Assembly (NCBI RefSeq): GCF_000986795.1
Contig: NZ_LAYZ01000024.1
Location: 434,001 to 498,000, forward strand
Length of the DNA: 64,000 bases
Reading direction: 5' to 3'
Origin: Salinicoccus sediminis
GTDB taxonomy: Bacteria > Bacillota > Bacilli > Staphylococcales > Salinicoccaceae
The notes under the pieces were generated by a model. That model was not told the origin of the DNA. It saw nothing but the letters and a program-made list of their open reading frames with translations, and ran no database searches. Of the stretch, positions 56,499 through 64,000 are shown piece after piece. Made by a program: the position numbers and the translations under genes. Every line of letters starts with the position of its first letter. The first letter of the stretch is position 1.

Positions 56499-56922
56499 CG
56501 TGCTGATCCCCCTTGAAGGCGGTGATCGCCTGGCCTTCATTTTCGAAGAATGCATAGACATTCTTCCTGAAGTCACGGTACGCGGAGAGGTTTTCTTTGA
56601 AATCCCCCTTCATCCCGGCGTGGTCAATGGAAGTATAATTGCGCGTCAGCTCCACACGCCATTTGAACGTCGCCTTGAATCTTTCGTTATCTTCAGAGGG
56701 GATCACCCCTTCGGTCTCCATGATGTCCATCACATCCTGGTAGCTCCCCGGGTCGCGGAGTATGAACCCGTCGATGATCATGTTCCCCACATCGACCACC
56801 GACTCGATCAGCATCTGGGAGGCGCGCTCCAGCGCAAGGCCTTCGGTCCGGGTGTACTCTTCAGTCAGGCCGTCGATATATTCGAGGCGTCCGAGGAGCA
56901 CCTCTTTATCTACGAAATACAT
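56491..56922 (-). CDS. yutE: DUF86/HepT-like protein (YutE)
   Basis: A 143-aa helical protein of the DUF86 family. HepT toxins of this family carry an Rx4-6H motif; here RNYTSIDH near residues 98-105 has an arginine and histidine six residues apart. No MntA nucleotidyltransferase partner is present, so a toxin-antitoxin role is unlikely; it is a chromosomal housekeeping member in Bacillales. The start ATG at 56922 follows AGGAGTGGCAGCA. Function unknown. Confidence 0.78.
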   Translation of the reverse strand: MYFVDKEVLLGRLEYIDGLTEEYTRTEGLALERASQMLIESVVDVGNMIIDGFILRDPGSYQDVMDIMETEGVIPSEDNERFKATFKWRVELTRNYTSIDHAGMKGDFKENLSAYRDFRKNVYAFFENEGQAITAFKGDQHDV

Positions 56923-57009
56923 TGCTGCCACTCCTATTCCAGTGTTCTTTAGTATAGTATAATTATATGATAGCATAATTTAAACATACTTGAACTGGAG
57001 GCGAACCCT

Positions 57010-57276
57010 TTGATCGACTTTTATCTATACGATGATACAGAAGACACACAGACACGATTCGTCGGATTCGTCGGCGAACACGGCCGCTACGACCTCGCAA
57101 TCATAAAATCCGACCGCTACTTCGGCAAAAGCCTGGTGCTCAACACACAGAGCAGCAAGTTCGGCATCATCGGCCCCGACGACCTGGAAGAGGAAGGCTA
57201 CATCGCCCACATCCTCGGGCTCGATGACGATGAGGCGGGGGAAGTCGAAGGCTTCCTGAACGAGATAATCGTCTAG
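57010..57276 (+). CDS. DUF3055-family small protein
   Basis: An 88-aa acidic soluble protein with no membrane segment, beginning MIDFYLYDDTEDTQTRF. It appears to be the DUF3055 family, found in Bacillales beside lipA, yutD and yutE. The start is TTG 57010, nine bases after CTGGAGG. It diverges from yutE, and the six-unit repeat array begins 20 bases after its stop. No function can be assigned. Confidence 0.72.
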   Translation: MIDFYLYDDTEDTQTRFVGFVGEHGRYDLAIIKSDRYFGKSLVLNTQSSKFGIIGPDDLEEEGYIAHILGLDDDEAGEVEGFLNEIIV

Positions 57277-57295
57277 GCCGGGGCTTGGTCCTTTC

Positions 57296-57537
57296 TGGCG
57301 GACACCGCGACTTCCGCCGTGTCCGGGAAACCCATTTGGCGGACACCGTGACTTCCGCCGTGTCCGGGAAACCCATTTGGCGGACACCGTGACTTCCGCC
57401 GTGTCCGGGAAACCCATTTGGCGGACACCGTGACTTCCGCCGTGTCCGGGAAACCCATTTGACGGACACCGTGACTTCCGCCGTGTCCGGGAAACCCATT
57501 TGGCGGACACCGTGACTTCCGCCGTGTCCGGGAAACC
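57296..57537. repeat. Six-unit array of the 41-bp intergenic repeat (locus D)
   Basis: Units begin at 57296, 57337, 57378, 57419, 57460 and 57501, a constant 41 bases. Units 2-4 and 6 are practically identical, starting TGGCGGACACCGTGACTTCC and continuing GCCGTGTCCGGGAAACCCATT; unit 1 has CGCGACT and unit 5 starts TGACGG. The inverted repeat CGGACAC/GTGTCCG is present in all. The near-identity suggests recent expansion. The array lies between convergent DUF3055 and yutD genes. The arginine-rich open frames crossing it arise from the repeat and are not genes. Confidence 0.93.
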
Positions 57538-57549
57538 ACGACTATATAT

Positions 57550-57591
57550 AAAAAAACAAGCGGCGCCCTGCATTTTCGCATGGCGCCGCTT
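57550..57591 (-). terminator. Terminator of yutD
   Basis: On the minus strand AAGCGGCGCC pairs perfectly with GGCGCCGCTT, followed by GTTTTTTTA. It starts four bases after the yutD stop. Confidence 0.85.
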
Positions 57592-57594
57592 CCC

Positions 57595-58191
57595 TTAATC
57601 CGGGTTTTTGGGTGACTGGTGTTCTGCCAGTGTTTTCCCCGAAGGTTTCTGGCTGCTGTTTTGCTTTCCCTTCTGCTGACCCGGCTTCTTTTTGCCGCGT
57701 GATGGTTTTTTGCGTCTGGACTGCCTGTTTCCTCTGCCCTGCTCTTTCGGGACATCCTTCTGCTCCCTCGATGCACCACCTTCACCGGCGCCGCCGGCGG
57801 ATTCGGGCCTGTCGGCCTCCGTCACATTTCCGTCGGATGCCTTCGGGTCTGAAACAGGTGTCTCCCCCGCCACCGGCTCTTCGAATTCACCCTGTTCCTT
57901 CATCTCTTTGATTTCGGATTTCGGCACTTTTCTCAGCACGAAATAGGCGCATCCGAAGTTGCAGTATTCGTACAGGTAATCCTGGACTGCACTGAATTTC
58001 TTGTCGCGGTCGGCTTTTGCCTTGTCATCTCTGAAGAAGCCGGCCAGTCTCAGCTTTTCGTAGCCGATGTCCCCGACGATATAATCATATTTGTTAAGAA
58101 CTTCGCTGTATTTATCCCGGAACTGCTCCTCGTCGAATGCGTCCCTGTAGTTCTCAATGATTTCAAAATGCATATGATCTATCGTAATCAT
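57595..58191 (-). CDS. yutD: YutD-family (DUF1027) protein
   Basis: A 198-aa protein with an N-terminal DUF1027 domain (about 1-100; DYIVGDIGYEKLRLAGFF and CNFGCAYFVLRK) and a long low-complexity tail, first acidic, then rich in lysine, arginine and glutamine (RQSRRKKPSRGKKKPGQQ), which may bind nucleic acid. The start ATG at 58191 follows AAAGGTGAG, which overlaps the lipA stop; a GTG at 58203 lies on the ribosome site. Cotranscribed with lipA. Function unknown. Confidence 0.8.
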   Translation of the reverse strand: MITIDHMHFEIIENYRDAFDEEQFRDKYSEVLNKYDYIVGDIGYEKLRLAGFFRDDKAKADRDKKFSAVQDYLYEYCNFGCAYFVLRKVPKSEIKEMKEQGEFEEPVAGETPVSDPKASDGNVTEADRPESAGGAGEGGASREQKDVPKEQGRGNRQSRRKKPSRGKKKPGQQKGKQNSSQKPSGKTLAEHQSPKNPD

Positions 58192-58195
58192 AGTG

Positions 58196-59116
58196 TTACT
58201 CACCTTTCAACAGTTCATCACCTTTAGCCTGCTTGGCCCGTGCTGCAGCATTGACTTGTTCGTCGGCATGGTAGCTTGAACGGACCATAGGGCCTGCCTC
58301 ACAGTGTTTGAAGCCTTTTTCCATGGCTGCTTTCCTCAATTTGCCGAACTCAAGCGGCGTGTAGTATTTCTGTACGTTCAGATGTTTCCTGGACGGCTGC
58401 AGATACTGTCCGATTGTCAGTATATCCACATTGTGCGCTCTCAGGTCATCCATCGTCTGATGGAGTTCCTCGACAGTTTCACCGAGGCCGACCATGATGC
58501 TTGATTTCGTCGGGATGTCAGGGTTGATCTCTTTGGCCCGTTTCAGGAACTCCATCGTTCTCCAGTATTTCGCCTTTGCCCTCACTTTCGGTGTCAGGCG
58601 TTCGACTGTTTCGATATTATGGTTCATGATATCCGGTTTTGCATCCATCAGGGTCTTCAGGTTATCGAATTCACCACCCATATCGGACGGCAGCACTTCA
58701 ATGGTCGTATATGGATTCTCTTCTCTTACACGTTTGACAGTTTCAGCATACACTCTTGACCCTGCATCTTTCAGGTCATCCCTTGCAACAGCTGTGATGA
58801 CAACGTGCTTAAGGTTCATCAGTTTGACTGATTCAGCCACCCGGTTCGGTTCATCCCAATCCAGTTCGTTCGGCAGACCCGTCTTGACTGCACAAAATCT
58901 GCAGGCACGGGTGCAGACTGCACCCAGGATCATGAATGTCGCAGTACGCCTTTCAGCCCAGCATTCGTGGATGTTCGGACACTTCGCTTCTTCGCATACA
59001 GTATGTAAGCCCTTCTCTCTCATCATTTTCTTCAGGCCGGTGTAGTTCTTGTTCGTATTCAGTCTTATTTTAAGCCAATCCGGTTTTCTCAGAATTTCTT
59101 CATTTTTAGTAGCCAT
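58196..59116 (-). CDS. lipA: Lipoyl synthase
   Basis: LipA inserts two sulfurs into octanoyl-protein to form lipoate, the cofactor of 2-oxoacid dehydrogenases and the glycine cleavage system. The 306-aa protein has the auxiliary cluster ligands [12 protein letters not shown] near residues 41-52 and the radical SAM motif CTRACRFC near residues 68-75. The auxiliary cluster is sacrificed in each turnover, so the Fe-S carriers nearby are relevant partners. Start ATG 59116. Confidence 0.96.
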   Translation of the reverse strand: MATKNEEILRKPDWLKIRLNTNKNYTGLKKMMREKGLHTVCEEAKCPNIHECWAERRTATFMILGAVCTRACRFCAVKTGLPNELDWDEPNRVAESVKLMNLKHVVITAVARDDLKDAGSRVYAETVKRVREENPYTTIEVLPSDMGGEFDNLKTLMDAKPDIMNHNIETVERLTPKVRAKAKYWRTMEFLKRAKEINPDIPTKSSIMVGLGETVEELHQTMDDLRAHNVDILTIGQYLQPSRKHLNVQKYYTPLEFGKLRKAAMEKGFKHCEAGPMVRSSYHADEQVNAAARAKQAKGDELLKGE

Positions 59117-59229
59117 GCAGTTAAGCCCCCCATAAGAAAAGTTATCCCCATATTAGCATACTTGGCACTTTCATGAGACAAAGAATTTCAATATATGGCT
59201 ATATCCCTCATTTTCAAGATGGATTTTAA

Positions 59230-59263
59230 TTTTAAACCCCGCATGGCAGCTGCCATGCGGGGA
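59230..59263 (-). terminator. Terminator of the NhaC-family gene
   Basis: CCCCGCATGGCA pairs perfectly with TGCCATGCGGGG in a 26-base palindrome (59237-59262), followed on the minus strand by TTTAAAATT. Confidence 0.75.
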
Positions 59264-59275
59264 ATCATGAAATTA

Positions 59276-60859
59276 TTAAACTTTTTTGACAATCGGTGAA
59301 TAGACGAATTTTGATATAACCGTCACAACTGCGAGCAGTACGATAATCGTGCCAAGCGCAAGCCATACGCTTGTCGTGATTCCGAGTACGATGTACCCGG
59401 CCAGTGCAATCGTCGCTGACAGCAATGCATAGGGCAGCTGGGTCATGACATGTACAATATGGTTACAGCCCGCCCCCGTCGATGACAGGATAGTGGAGTC
59501 CGAGATCGGTGAACAGTGGTCACCGAACACCGACCCCGCGAGAATCGCTGCAATCGCAGGCAGCAGAAGGTCAGTCTGACCGATTGAAATCATGATTTCT
59601 CCGGCAATCGGGATCAGTATGCCGAAGGATCCCCAGCTTGTCCCCGTCGCTACCGCCATAAGGCAGGCCACTGCAAATACGACAGCAGGCAGCAGACTCA
59701 CCGGCAGGCTGGACTGCTGGACCATGTCGCCGAGCAGTTCACCGGTTCCGATGGCCGAAATCAGTTCACCAATCATCCACGCCAGTGTCAACACAAGCAT
59801 TGCCGGGAACATCGCCAGGAATCCTGTTTTGACACCGAGCCATACTTCAGTTTTGCCGAAGTCGCTATTTTTACGCGTATAGCTGAAGAAATAGAGCAGG
59901 CTGAGGACAAAGCCGACAACGCCGCCGATCAGGAGCGAATGGGTAACCAGTGTATTCTCGAACATGCTGAGGAGCGTCCACTCCCCGCCTTCGAGACCGC
60001 CGGTGATAAGCATCGAGATGATCACCGTGACAGCGAGCCCCAGGATCGGCACGATCAGTGCTTTCGGGGAACTCTCTTCGTGTACGGGCAGTTCCTCATC
60101 TGTCGCACCCGGTGCCTCCGTCGCATTCTCAACGAGCACACCGTCTTCGATGGCCCGCCTTTCCTGCTTGCGCATCGGCCCGATGTCAAACCGTGTGGCG
60201 ATGACGATGAACATCATCGCCAGTGCCGTCAGGACGTAAAGGTTCATCGGGATCATGTAGATGAATGCCTGGAACGGCGTCACTGCAACCAGGCCGCCGG
60301 CTGCAAGAAGCGGTGCCACCAGCCCCATGATTCCCGCGCCCCAGCTTGAAATCGGTGCGATCACCGACACAGGGGAAGCGGTCGTATCGATGAAGTAGGC
60401 AAGTTTCGCCCGCGACACCTGATATTTGTCAGTCAGCGGCTTTGCGACCTGACCGACGATCAGTGCACTGAAATAGTCGTCGATGAAGACGATGATGCCG
60501 AGGAGGCCCGTGGCAAAGTTCGCCTGCCTTCTTGTCTTCACTTTAGTGAGCGCCCAGGCAGTGAACGCCCTCGCGCCCCCCGACATATTCATGAACGCAG
60601 TCATCATGCCGAGGAATGTCAGGAAGATGAGGATGAACGCATTCCATGTATTGATCGCCCCGTCGACAACGAAAATCATCGCGAACGATTCCCACACCGT
60701 CCGTATCGTCCCCCCGATGCCGCCCTCTGCAACAAGGAAAGCGGAAGTGATGATCCCGATGCCGAGACTCAGCCCGACTTTGCGTGTTGTCACCACCAGA
60801 AGCAGTGTGAGCAGCGGCGGAACAAGCGATATGTATTCCCAGTTCAATATAGTATCCAT
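59276..60859 (-). CDS. NhaC-family transporter, probable lysine transporter (LysW type)
   Basis: A 527-aa membrane protein with about 12 hydrophobic segments of the NhaC antiporter superfamily. FIDDYFSALIVGQVAKPLTD, IDTTASPVSVIAPISSWGAG and FGDHCSPISDSTILSS are family hallmarks. By sequence alone it would be called a Na+/H+ antiporter, but a lysine riboswitch lies directly upstream. Known lysine-riboswitch-controlled NhaC members were proposed as lysine transporters (LysW), so I favour that. Start ATG 60859 follows CGGAGGTAAATAG. Confidence 0.82.
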   Translation of the reverse strand: MDTILNWEYISLVPPLLTLLLVVTTRKVGLSLGIGIITSAFLVAEGGIGGTIRTVWESFAMIFVVDGAINTWNAFILIFLTFLGMMTAFMNMSGGARAFTAWALTKVKTRRQANFATGLLGIIVFIDDYFSALIVGQVAKPLTDKYQVSRAKLAYFIDTTASPVSVIAPISSWGAGIMGLVAPLLAAGGLVAVTPFQAFIYMIPMNLYVLTALAMMFIVIATRFDIGPMRKQERRAIEDGVLVENATEAPGATDEELPVHEESSPKALIVPILGLAVTVIISMLITGGLEGGEWTLLSMFENTLVTHSLLIGGVVGFVLSLLYFFSYTRKNSDFGKTEVWLGVKTGFLAMFPAMLVLTLAWMIGELISAIGTGELLGDMVQQSSLPVSLLPAVVFAVACLMAVATGTSWGSFGILIPIAGEIMISIGQTDLLLPAIAAILAGSVFGDHCSPISDSTILSSTGAGCNHIVHVMTQLPYALLSATIALAGYIVLGITTSVWLALGTIIVLLAVVTVISKFVYSPIVKKV

Positions 60860-60890
60860 CTATTTACCTCCGTCGAATATTTTCAATAAT

Positions 60891-61105
60891 AAAAGACGCC
60901 ACAGCAGCATTACAGAATCAGCCACTGTGACGTCCAGGATCACATTAATGTAGCGCATCACCGTAATGACAGTACCGGATCTGTTAAACCCGGTCCCAGA
61001 TCAGCGTCCCGCCGGACGGTGATCTTCGGCAGCTTCCCCTTTCCCGCGGCTTCAGAGCATGCCTGCTCCACCGGGTACTTTTGAAAGGTGCAACCTCTAC
61101 TTTCA
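60891..61105 (-). ncRNA. Lysine riboswitch (L box) with terminator
   Basis: On the minus strand the aptamer runs from AGAGGTTGCACC with AAAAGTACC near its 5' end, through the conserved GGGAAAGGGGAAGC and GCCGAAG, to ACTGTCATTACGG, all matching the lysine riboswitch pattern. A terminator follows, GACGTCACAG pairing with CTGTGGCGTC and then TTTTATT, at 60891-60934. Lysine binding should end transcription before the transporter gene 31 bases downstream. Confidence 0.93.
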
Positions 61106-61124
61106 TTCTTCAATTGACATGGAT

Positions 61125-61153
61125 ATTATAGCAGTATTCCTCAAACTTCGCAA
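61125..61153 (-). promoter_or_regulatory. Promoter of the lysine riboswitch
   Basis: On the minus strand TTGCGA (61148-61153) and a perfect TATAAT (61125-61130) are 17 bases apart, placing the start of transcription near 61118, just ahead of the aptamer. Confidence 0.78.
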
Positions 61154-62470
61154 CTAGATTTTGCCGTTGTACTTCTTATAGATGTCCCGCAGGAATTCCG
61201 GCATCATGTACGTCTTCTTCGAATACCTGAACTGCGGGAATATGCGGCCGAACGTATACATGTCGAGCGTCCCGAGAGTGTATGTCCCGCGGTCCTCGAC
61301 AAGACGGCCGCCGACATAGTATTCACGTTCGGACTGGATATAGCTGATGCCATGGGGCACGAAGCATCCGAAGATATCCCCCCTGAAGCCGAGCCCGCGG
61401 ATGATTTCATCTTTGAATTCGTGTTTGGCCGCCTGGTTGAACACTTCCTTCAGCTCGCGTCCACTCAGCTCTATCTGCACCGCATTTATGGCGTGCGGCA
61501 GTACTTTGTGGAGATCGTAGTCCGTCAGCTCCCCGCCTTCGAAAGACTTCACGACGAGTCCCGTGTGCACAAGCCCTGCATCGCTCTGTGTAAATTCCTG
61601 CACCATGGCGGCGAGACGTGTGACAAACTCACTTGCCGAATAAAGCCTGCGCGGAATCGGTTTTGCCTCCTCCTCGACCACTCTCCGGAGCTTCTCCCTG
61701 CCGATATCATAATAGTTGTCATCAACGCTTGAGAGCAGATCGGTCTCGTACAGCTTTGCAGATTTCCGGGTCAGCACCGGGCCCTCGAAATTGAGTGTGA
61801 CCTCCCCGGTGAAATCGCCGAAACGCCCGGCAGCCGCAAGCAGCGTATCGCCCACCCACTCGCCTTCAGGCAGATGGTGATGGGTATGCGAACTCAGGAT
61901 GACGTCTATCTCGGGGAACATCATTGCAAGGGATTCATCATCATAGCGGCCGAGATGGCTCATCATCACCATGCAGTCGACTTCCGTATTGATCTCCCGG
62001 ATGGCGTCAAGCACCCAGTCGAAAGCTTCGGATACTTCCCAGCCGAGTGCCTTGTAGAATGGCGTGAATTCCACTGTCGCAGCGATGAAGCCGAATTTGA
62101 TGCCCTGGATCTCCTTTATGACATACGGTCTGAAGAACGGATCGGTGCTTCCCACTTCACGCAGGTTGGCACAGATGACATCGAAATCCGCATCGTCGTA
62201 GAGTGTCTCCAGGTCTTCCTTCTGCAGCGTGATGCCTTCGTTGTTGCCGATCGTAGCCACCTCGCACCCCGCCTCATTGAGGAGCTCTACATTCCCTTTG
62301 CCGAGTGTCGCTTCGGTATAGGGGTGGGAGCGGTCGACATGGTCGCCGAGATCGACATAGACCATGTTATCCCCGTGCTGGCGCTTTTTATTCTTCAAAA
62401 AAGACATTATTTTTAAATAGTTGTACAGATGGCTGTGCACATCGTTGGTATGGAAAAGTTTTATCTCCAT
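61154..62470 (-). CDS. yunD: YunD-like 5'-nucleotidase/metallophosphatase
   Basis: A 438-aa protein of the 5'-nucleotidase/2',3'-cyclic phosphodiesterase family. Metal ligands are in LFHTNDVHSHL (residues 5-15), DLGDHVDR, TIGNNEG (GNHE-like with Asn), MMSHLGRYDD and SSHTHHHLP. The C-terminal substrate domain is present. There is no signal peptide, unlike secreted relatives, so it acts inside the cell. Start ATG 62470 follows GAGGTGATCAG. It is ten bases downstream of the permease gene and likely cotranscribed. Confidence 0.88.
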   Translation of the reverse strand: MEIKLFHTNDVHSHLYNYLKIMSFLKNKKRQHGDNMVYVDLGDHVDRSHPYTEATLGKGNVELLNEAGCEVATIGNNEGITLQKEDLETLYDDADFDVICANLREVGSTDPFFRPYVIKEIQGIKFGFIAATVEFTPFYKALGWEVSEAFDWVLDAIREINTEVDCMVMMSHLGRYDDESLAMMFPEIDVILSSHTHHHLPEGEWVGDTLLAAAGRFGDFTGEVTLNFEGPVLTRKSAKLYETDLLSSVDDNYYDIGREKLRRVVEEEAKPIPRRLYSASEFVTRLAAMVQEFTQSDAGLVHTGLVVKSFEGGELTDYDLHKVLPHAINAVQIELSGRELKEVFNQAAKHEFKDEIIRGLGFRGDIFGCFVPHGISYIQSEREYYVGGRLVEDRGTYTLGTLDMYTFGRIFPQFRYSKKTYMMPEFLRDIYKKYNGKI

Positions 62471-62480
62471 CTGATCACCT

Positions 62481-63302
62481 CTATAGGATTGTCTGTAAAA
62501 TCATATATATGCCGAGCAGCATGAGCACTGTACGCAGCACGACGACAAGGGAGTCGGATTTGAACTTCTGGTTGATCCACACTCCGATTTTCGCTCCCAG
62601 GAAAGCGGCGGGCAATATAAATGCTGCGTACCAGTAGTCGACGTTGCCCTGCAGCACATGCCCCGAGGCTGCCGCGAGCCCCGAGAAGAACACCATCATC
62701 ATGCTTGTGCCGATGGCGATCGAGGCCGGCATCCGGAATGCGATCAGCATGAGCGGTGTCATCAGCGCCCCGCCGCCGATGCCGAAGAGGCCGGTGAAGA
62801 AACCGACGATGAATGTGGAGGTGACCGCAATCCACGGTGCAAACCCGTAATGGTGCACTTCCCCCATATGGTCCACGTGCGGTTTCACATAGCGGTCATC
62901 CTGGAATAAAGTGATCGGCCTGATCCTGTTCCTCAGGATGAGGATCGTGCTCAGGAACATCAGGAACAGTCCGAAATACAGGTTGAAGCTGTCCGCTGTG
63001 AACAGCCGGCTCGCGTAGGATCCGACGAACGCACCGGGCATGATCCCTATCAGGAAGAGCGTGCCGTTCTTTTTGTCCAGCTGATTGCTGCGTCCGTATG
63101 ACATCATTGCGGACAGGCCGATGACGATCAGTACAAGGCTCGATGTCCCGACAGCAGTCTGCGGGGTGATGCGGTCCAGCACTTCCATATCAATGCCGAA
63201 GAAGATGAGGAGCGGGACGATGATCACTCCGCCGCCGATGCCGATCAGTGCGCCTAGTGCCGCTGCCAGCAGTCCGATTAAAACCAATATGAGATATTCC
63301 AT
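62481..63302 (-). CDS. TauE/SafE-family (sulfite/sulfonate) permease
   Basis: A 273-aa membrane protein with about eight hydrophobic segments. Two glycine-rich repeats, GALIGIGGGVIIVPLLIFFG near residues 17-36 and GLFGIGGGALMTPLMLIAF mid-protein, are the hallmark of the TauE/SafE (DUF81) family, thought to export or import sulfur-containing anions. Equivalent to YunE of Bacillus, which also lies beside yunD and yunF. Start ATG after AAAGGAGAAAAGCCT. Confidence 0.88.
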   Translation of the reverse strand: MEYLILVLIGLLAAALGALIGIGGGVIIVPLLIFFGIDMEVLDRITPQTAVGTSSLVLIVIGLSAMMSYGRSNQLDKKNGTLFLIGIMPGAFVGSYASRLFTADSFNLYFGLFLMFLSTILILRNRIRPITLFQDDRYVKPHVDHMGEVHHYGFAPWIAVTSTFIVGFFTGLFGIGGGALMTPLMLIAFRMPASIAIGTSMMMVFFSGLAAASGHVLQGNVDYWYAAFILPAAFLGAKIGVWINQKFKSDSLVVVLRTVLMLLGIYMILQTIL

Positions 63303-63375
63303 AGGCTTTTCTCCTTTAAAGCCCGGCCTGCCTGGAGGCAGGGCTCTGCTTGTACATCAGGAGGATGTCCCGATA

Positions 63376-64000
63376 TCAAAACAATCTCAATTGCTTGGGC
63401 GAAAGTCCTTCATATCTGATATTCATCATCTTCAGGAAATCCTGCGCATTGCCGGCGGCATGGCCGCCGGAATTGTTGTTGAAGACGATGTATATGTCCT
63501 TTGTCTTGTGGGCCAGGATTTCAACCTGACGCTTCAGCCACTCCAGTTCAGTTCTGTTATAATCATAGAGATACCTTACATTGCGCCATTCCTCGCTCGT
63601 CCTGTCCTTTTGAGTCCACCCGTGAGTATTGCGGCCGTGGAGCCTGATGAAGGCTATCCTGTCGGTCACCCTCGCAACGAAGGGGATGCTGCCGATGCCG
63701 GCCTGCGGTTCATCACAGATGCTGTGTATGGCACCGTTTGCGTGGAGGAAATCGAGCGTCTCCTCGCGGTAGTTTTCGGAAAACCATGTTTGGTTCCTGA
63801 ACTCGACGGCTACCTTGTAAGGTACGAGCTGCGTAATGGCATATTTTACATAGCGGATATTTTTGTGGGTACAGTCGAACCACGGCGGAAACTGCAGCAG
63901 TACAAAAGCGAGCTTCCCCGCCTTCTCCATCGGCAGCAGCATGTCGCGGTAGGCGGCAAATACATCCTTTATGGAATCGTAATGGTCACGGTAGTCACTG
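63376..64000 (-). CDS. DUF72-family protein (YunF-like), 5' end outside window
   Basis: The frame is open from the window end (codons from 63999) to the stop at 63376, so the gene is cut at its N-terminus; the methionine at 63942 is internal. The visible 208 residues show DUF72 features: FVLLQFPPWFDCTHKNI, VAVEFRNQTWF, FIRLHGRN and DIYIVFNNNSGGHAAGNA. DUF72 proteins have a TIM-barrel fold and unknown activity. Neighbours match the yunDEF group. Confidence 0.88.
   Translation of the reverse strand, partial: SDYRDHYDSIKDVFAAYRDMLLPMEKAGKLAFVLLQFPPWFDCTHKNIRYVKYAITQLVPYKVAVEFRNQTWFSENYREETLDFLHANGAIHSICDEPQAGIGSIPFVARVTDRIAFIRLHGRNTHGWTQKDRTSEEWRNVRYLYDYNRTELEWLKRQVEILAHKTKDIYIVFNNNSGGHAAGNAQDFLKMMNIRYEGLSPKQLRLF

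Noticed and set aside
57025-57785. Arginine-rich open frames on the minus strand across 57.3-57.5 kb
   Set aside because: Same repeat artefact; they also run antisense into the DUF3055 gene and through the yutD terminator.
61154-62470. yunD as a secreted 5'-nucleotidase
   Set aside because: The N-terminus goes straight into the metal-binding strand (MEIKLFHTNDVH) with no signal peptide.

Overview
This window looks like chromosomal DNA from a Gram-positive, low-GC-lineage coccus of the family Staphylococcaceae. The base composition is fairly GC-rich for that family, which suggests a halophilic or halotolerant relative such as Salinicoccus. The evidence is gene order: clpB, sufT, the CoA-disulfide reductase, YisL and FAH genes, addAB, spsB, pgi, glutamate dehydrogenase, rocD, a cyclophilin gene, the seven-gene mnh/mrp operon, and then the pepA, ndh, yut and lipA genes, in an order resembling Staphylococcus aureus and partly Bacillus. 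The genus is an inference. No phage, transposase, CRISPR array, tRNA or rRNA was recognised.

Layout. 1-2.5 kb: end of glpK, then glpD. 2.7-5.9 kb: a polar amino acid or ectoine-type ABC transporter. 6-7.5 kb: an AGCS amino acid/cation symporter. 7.6-10.3 kb: clpB with a CtsR operator. 10.4-14.8 kb: uppP, sufT, a Cof-type phosphatase, a DegV protein and cdr. 14.8-15.2 kb: an array of 41-bp repeats. 15.2-19.3 kb: a membrane-anchored GH13-like protein, YisL, an FAH hydrolase and a DUF418 membrane protein. 19.3-26.8 kb: addA, addB and spsB. 26.8-28.8 kb: a VTT-domain protein and pgi. 28.9-33.9 kb: trpDCFBA behind two tandem tryptophan T-boxes, without trpE or trpG. 33.9-39.6 kb: two glutamate dehydrogenases, rocD and rocA, which together form a route from ornithine or proline-derived pyrroline-5-carboxylate to 2-oxoglutarate. 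40-41.8 kb: an S1-domain protein, two small genes and a cyclophilin. 42-47.8 kb: mnhABCDEFG. 47.9-59.1 kb: a thioesterase, pepA, yuiB, ndh, small Fe-S or thiol proteins, bioY with a BirA-type operator, the yut genes and lipA. 59.3-61.2 kb: an NhaC-family transporter behind a lysine riboswitch. 61.2-64 kb: yunD, a TauE/SafE permease and a partial DUF72 gene.

The least explained signal is a dispersed intergenic repeat with a strict 41-bp period. It occurs as a two-unit degenerate copy (7.5 kb), a nine-unit array (14.8-15.2 kb), a single unit (41.1 kb) and a six-unit array (57.3-57.5 kb). Three of the four loci lie between convergent genes. The units carry an inverted repeat that could fold as a hairpin, and 41 is not a multiple of 3, so the open frames crossing the arrays are not genes. 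In layout they recall the STAR elements of staphylococci, but the sequence differs.

Much of the regulation is visible as RNA or operator sites: T-boxes, a lysine riboswitch, CtsR and BirA sites, cre-like sites and many intrinsic terminators. All functional calls come from reading sequence only; no database search was run.
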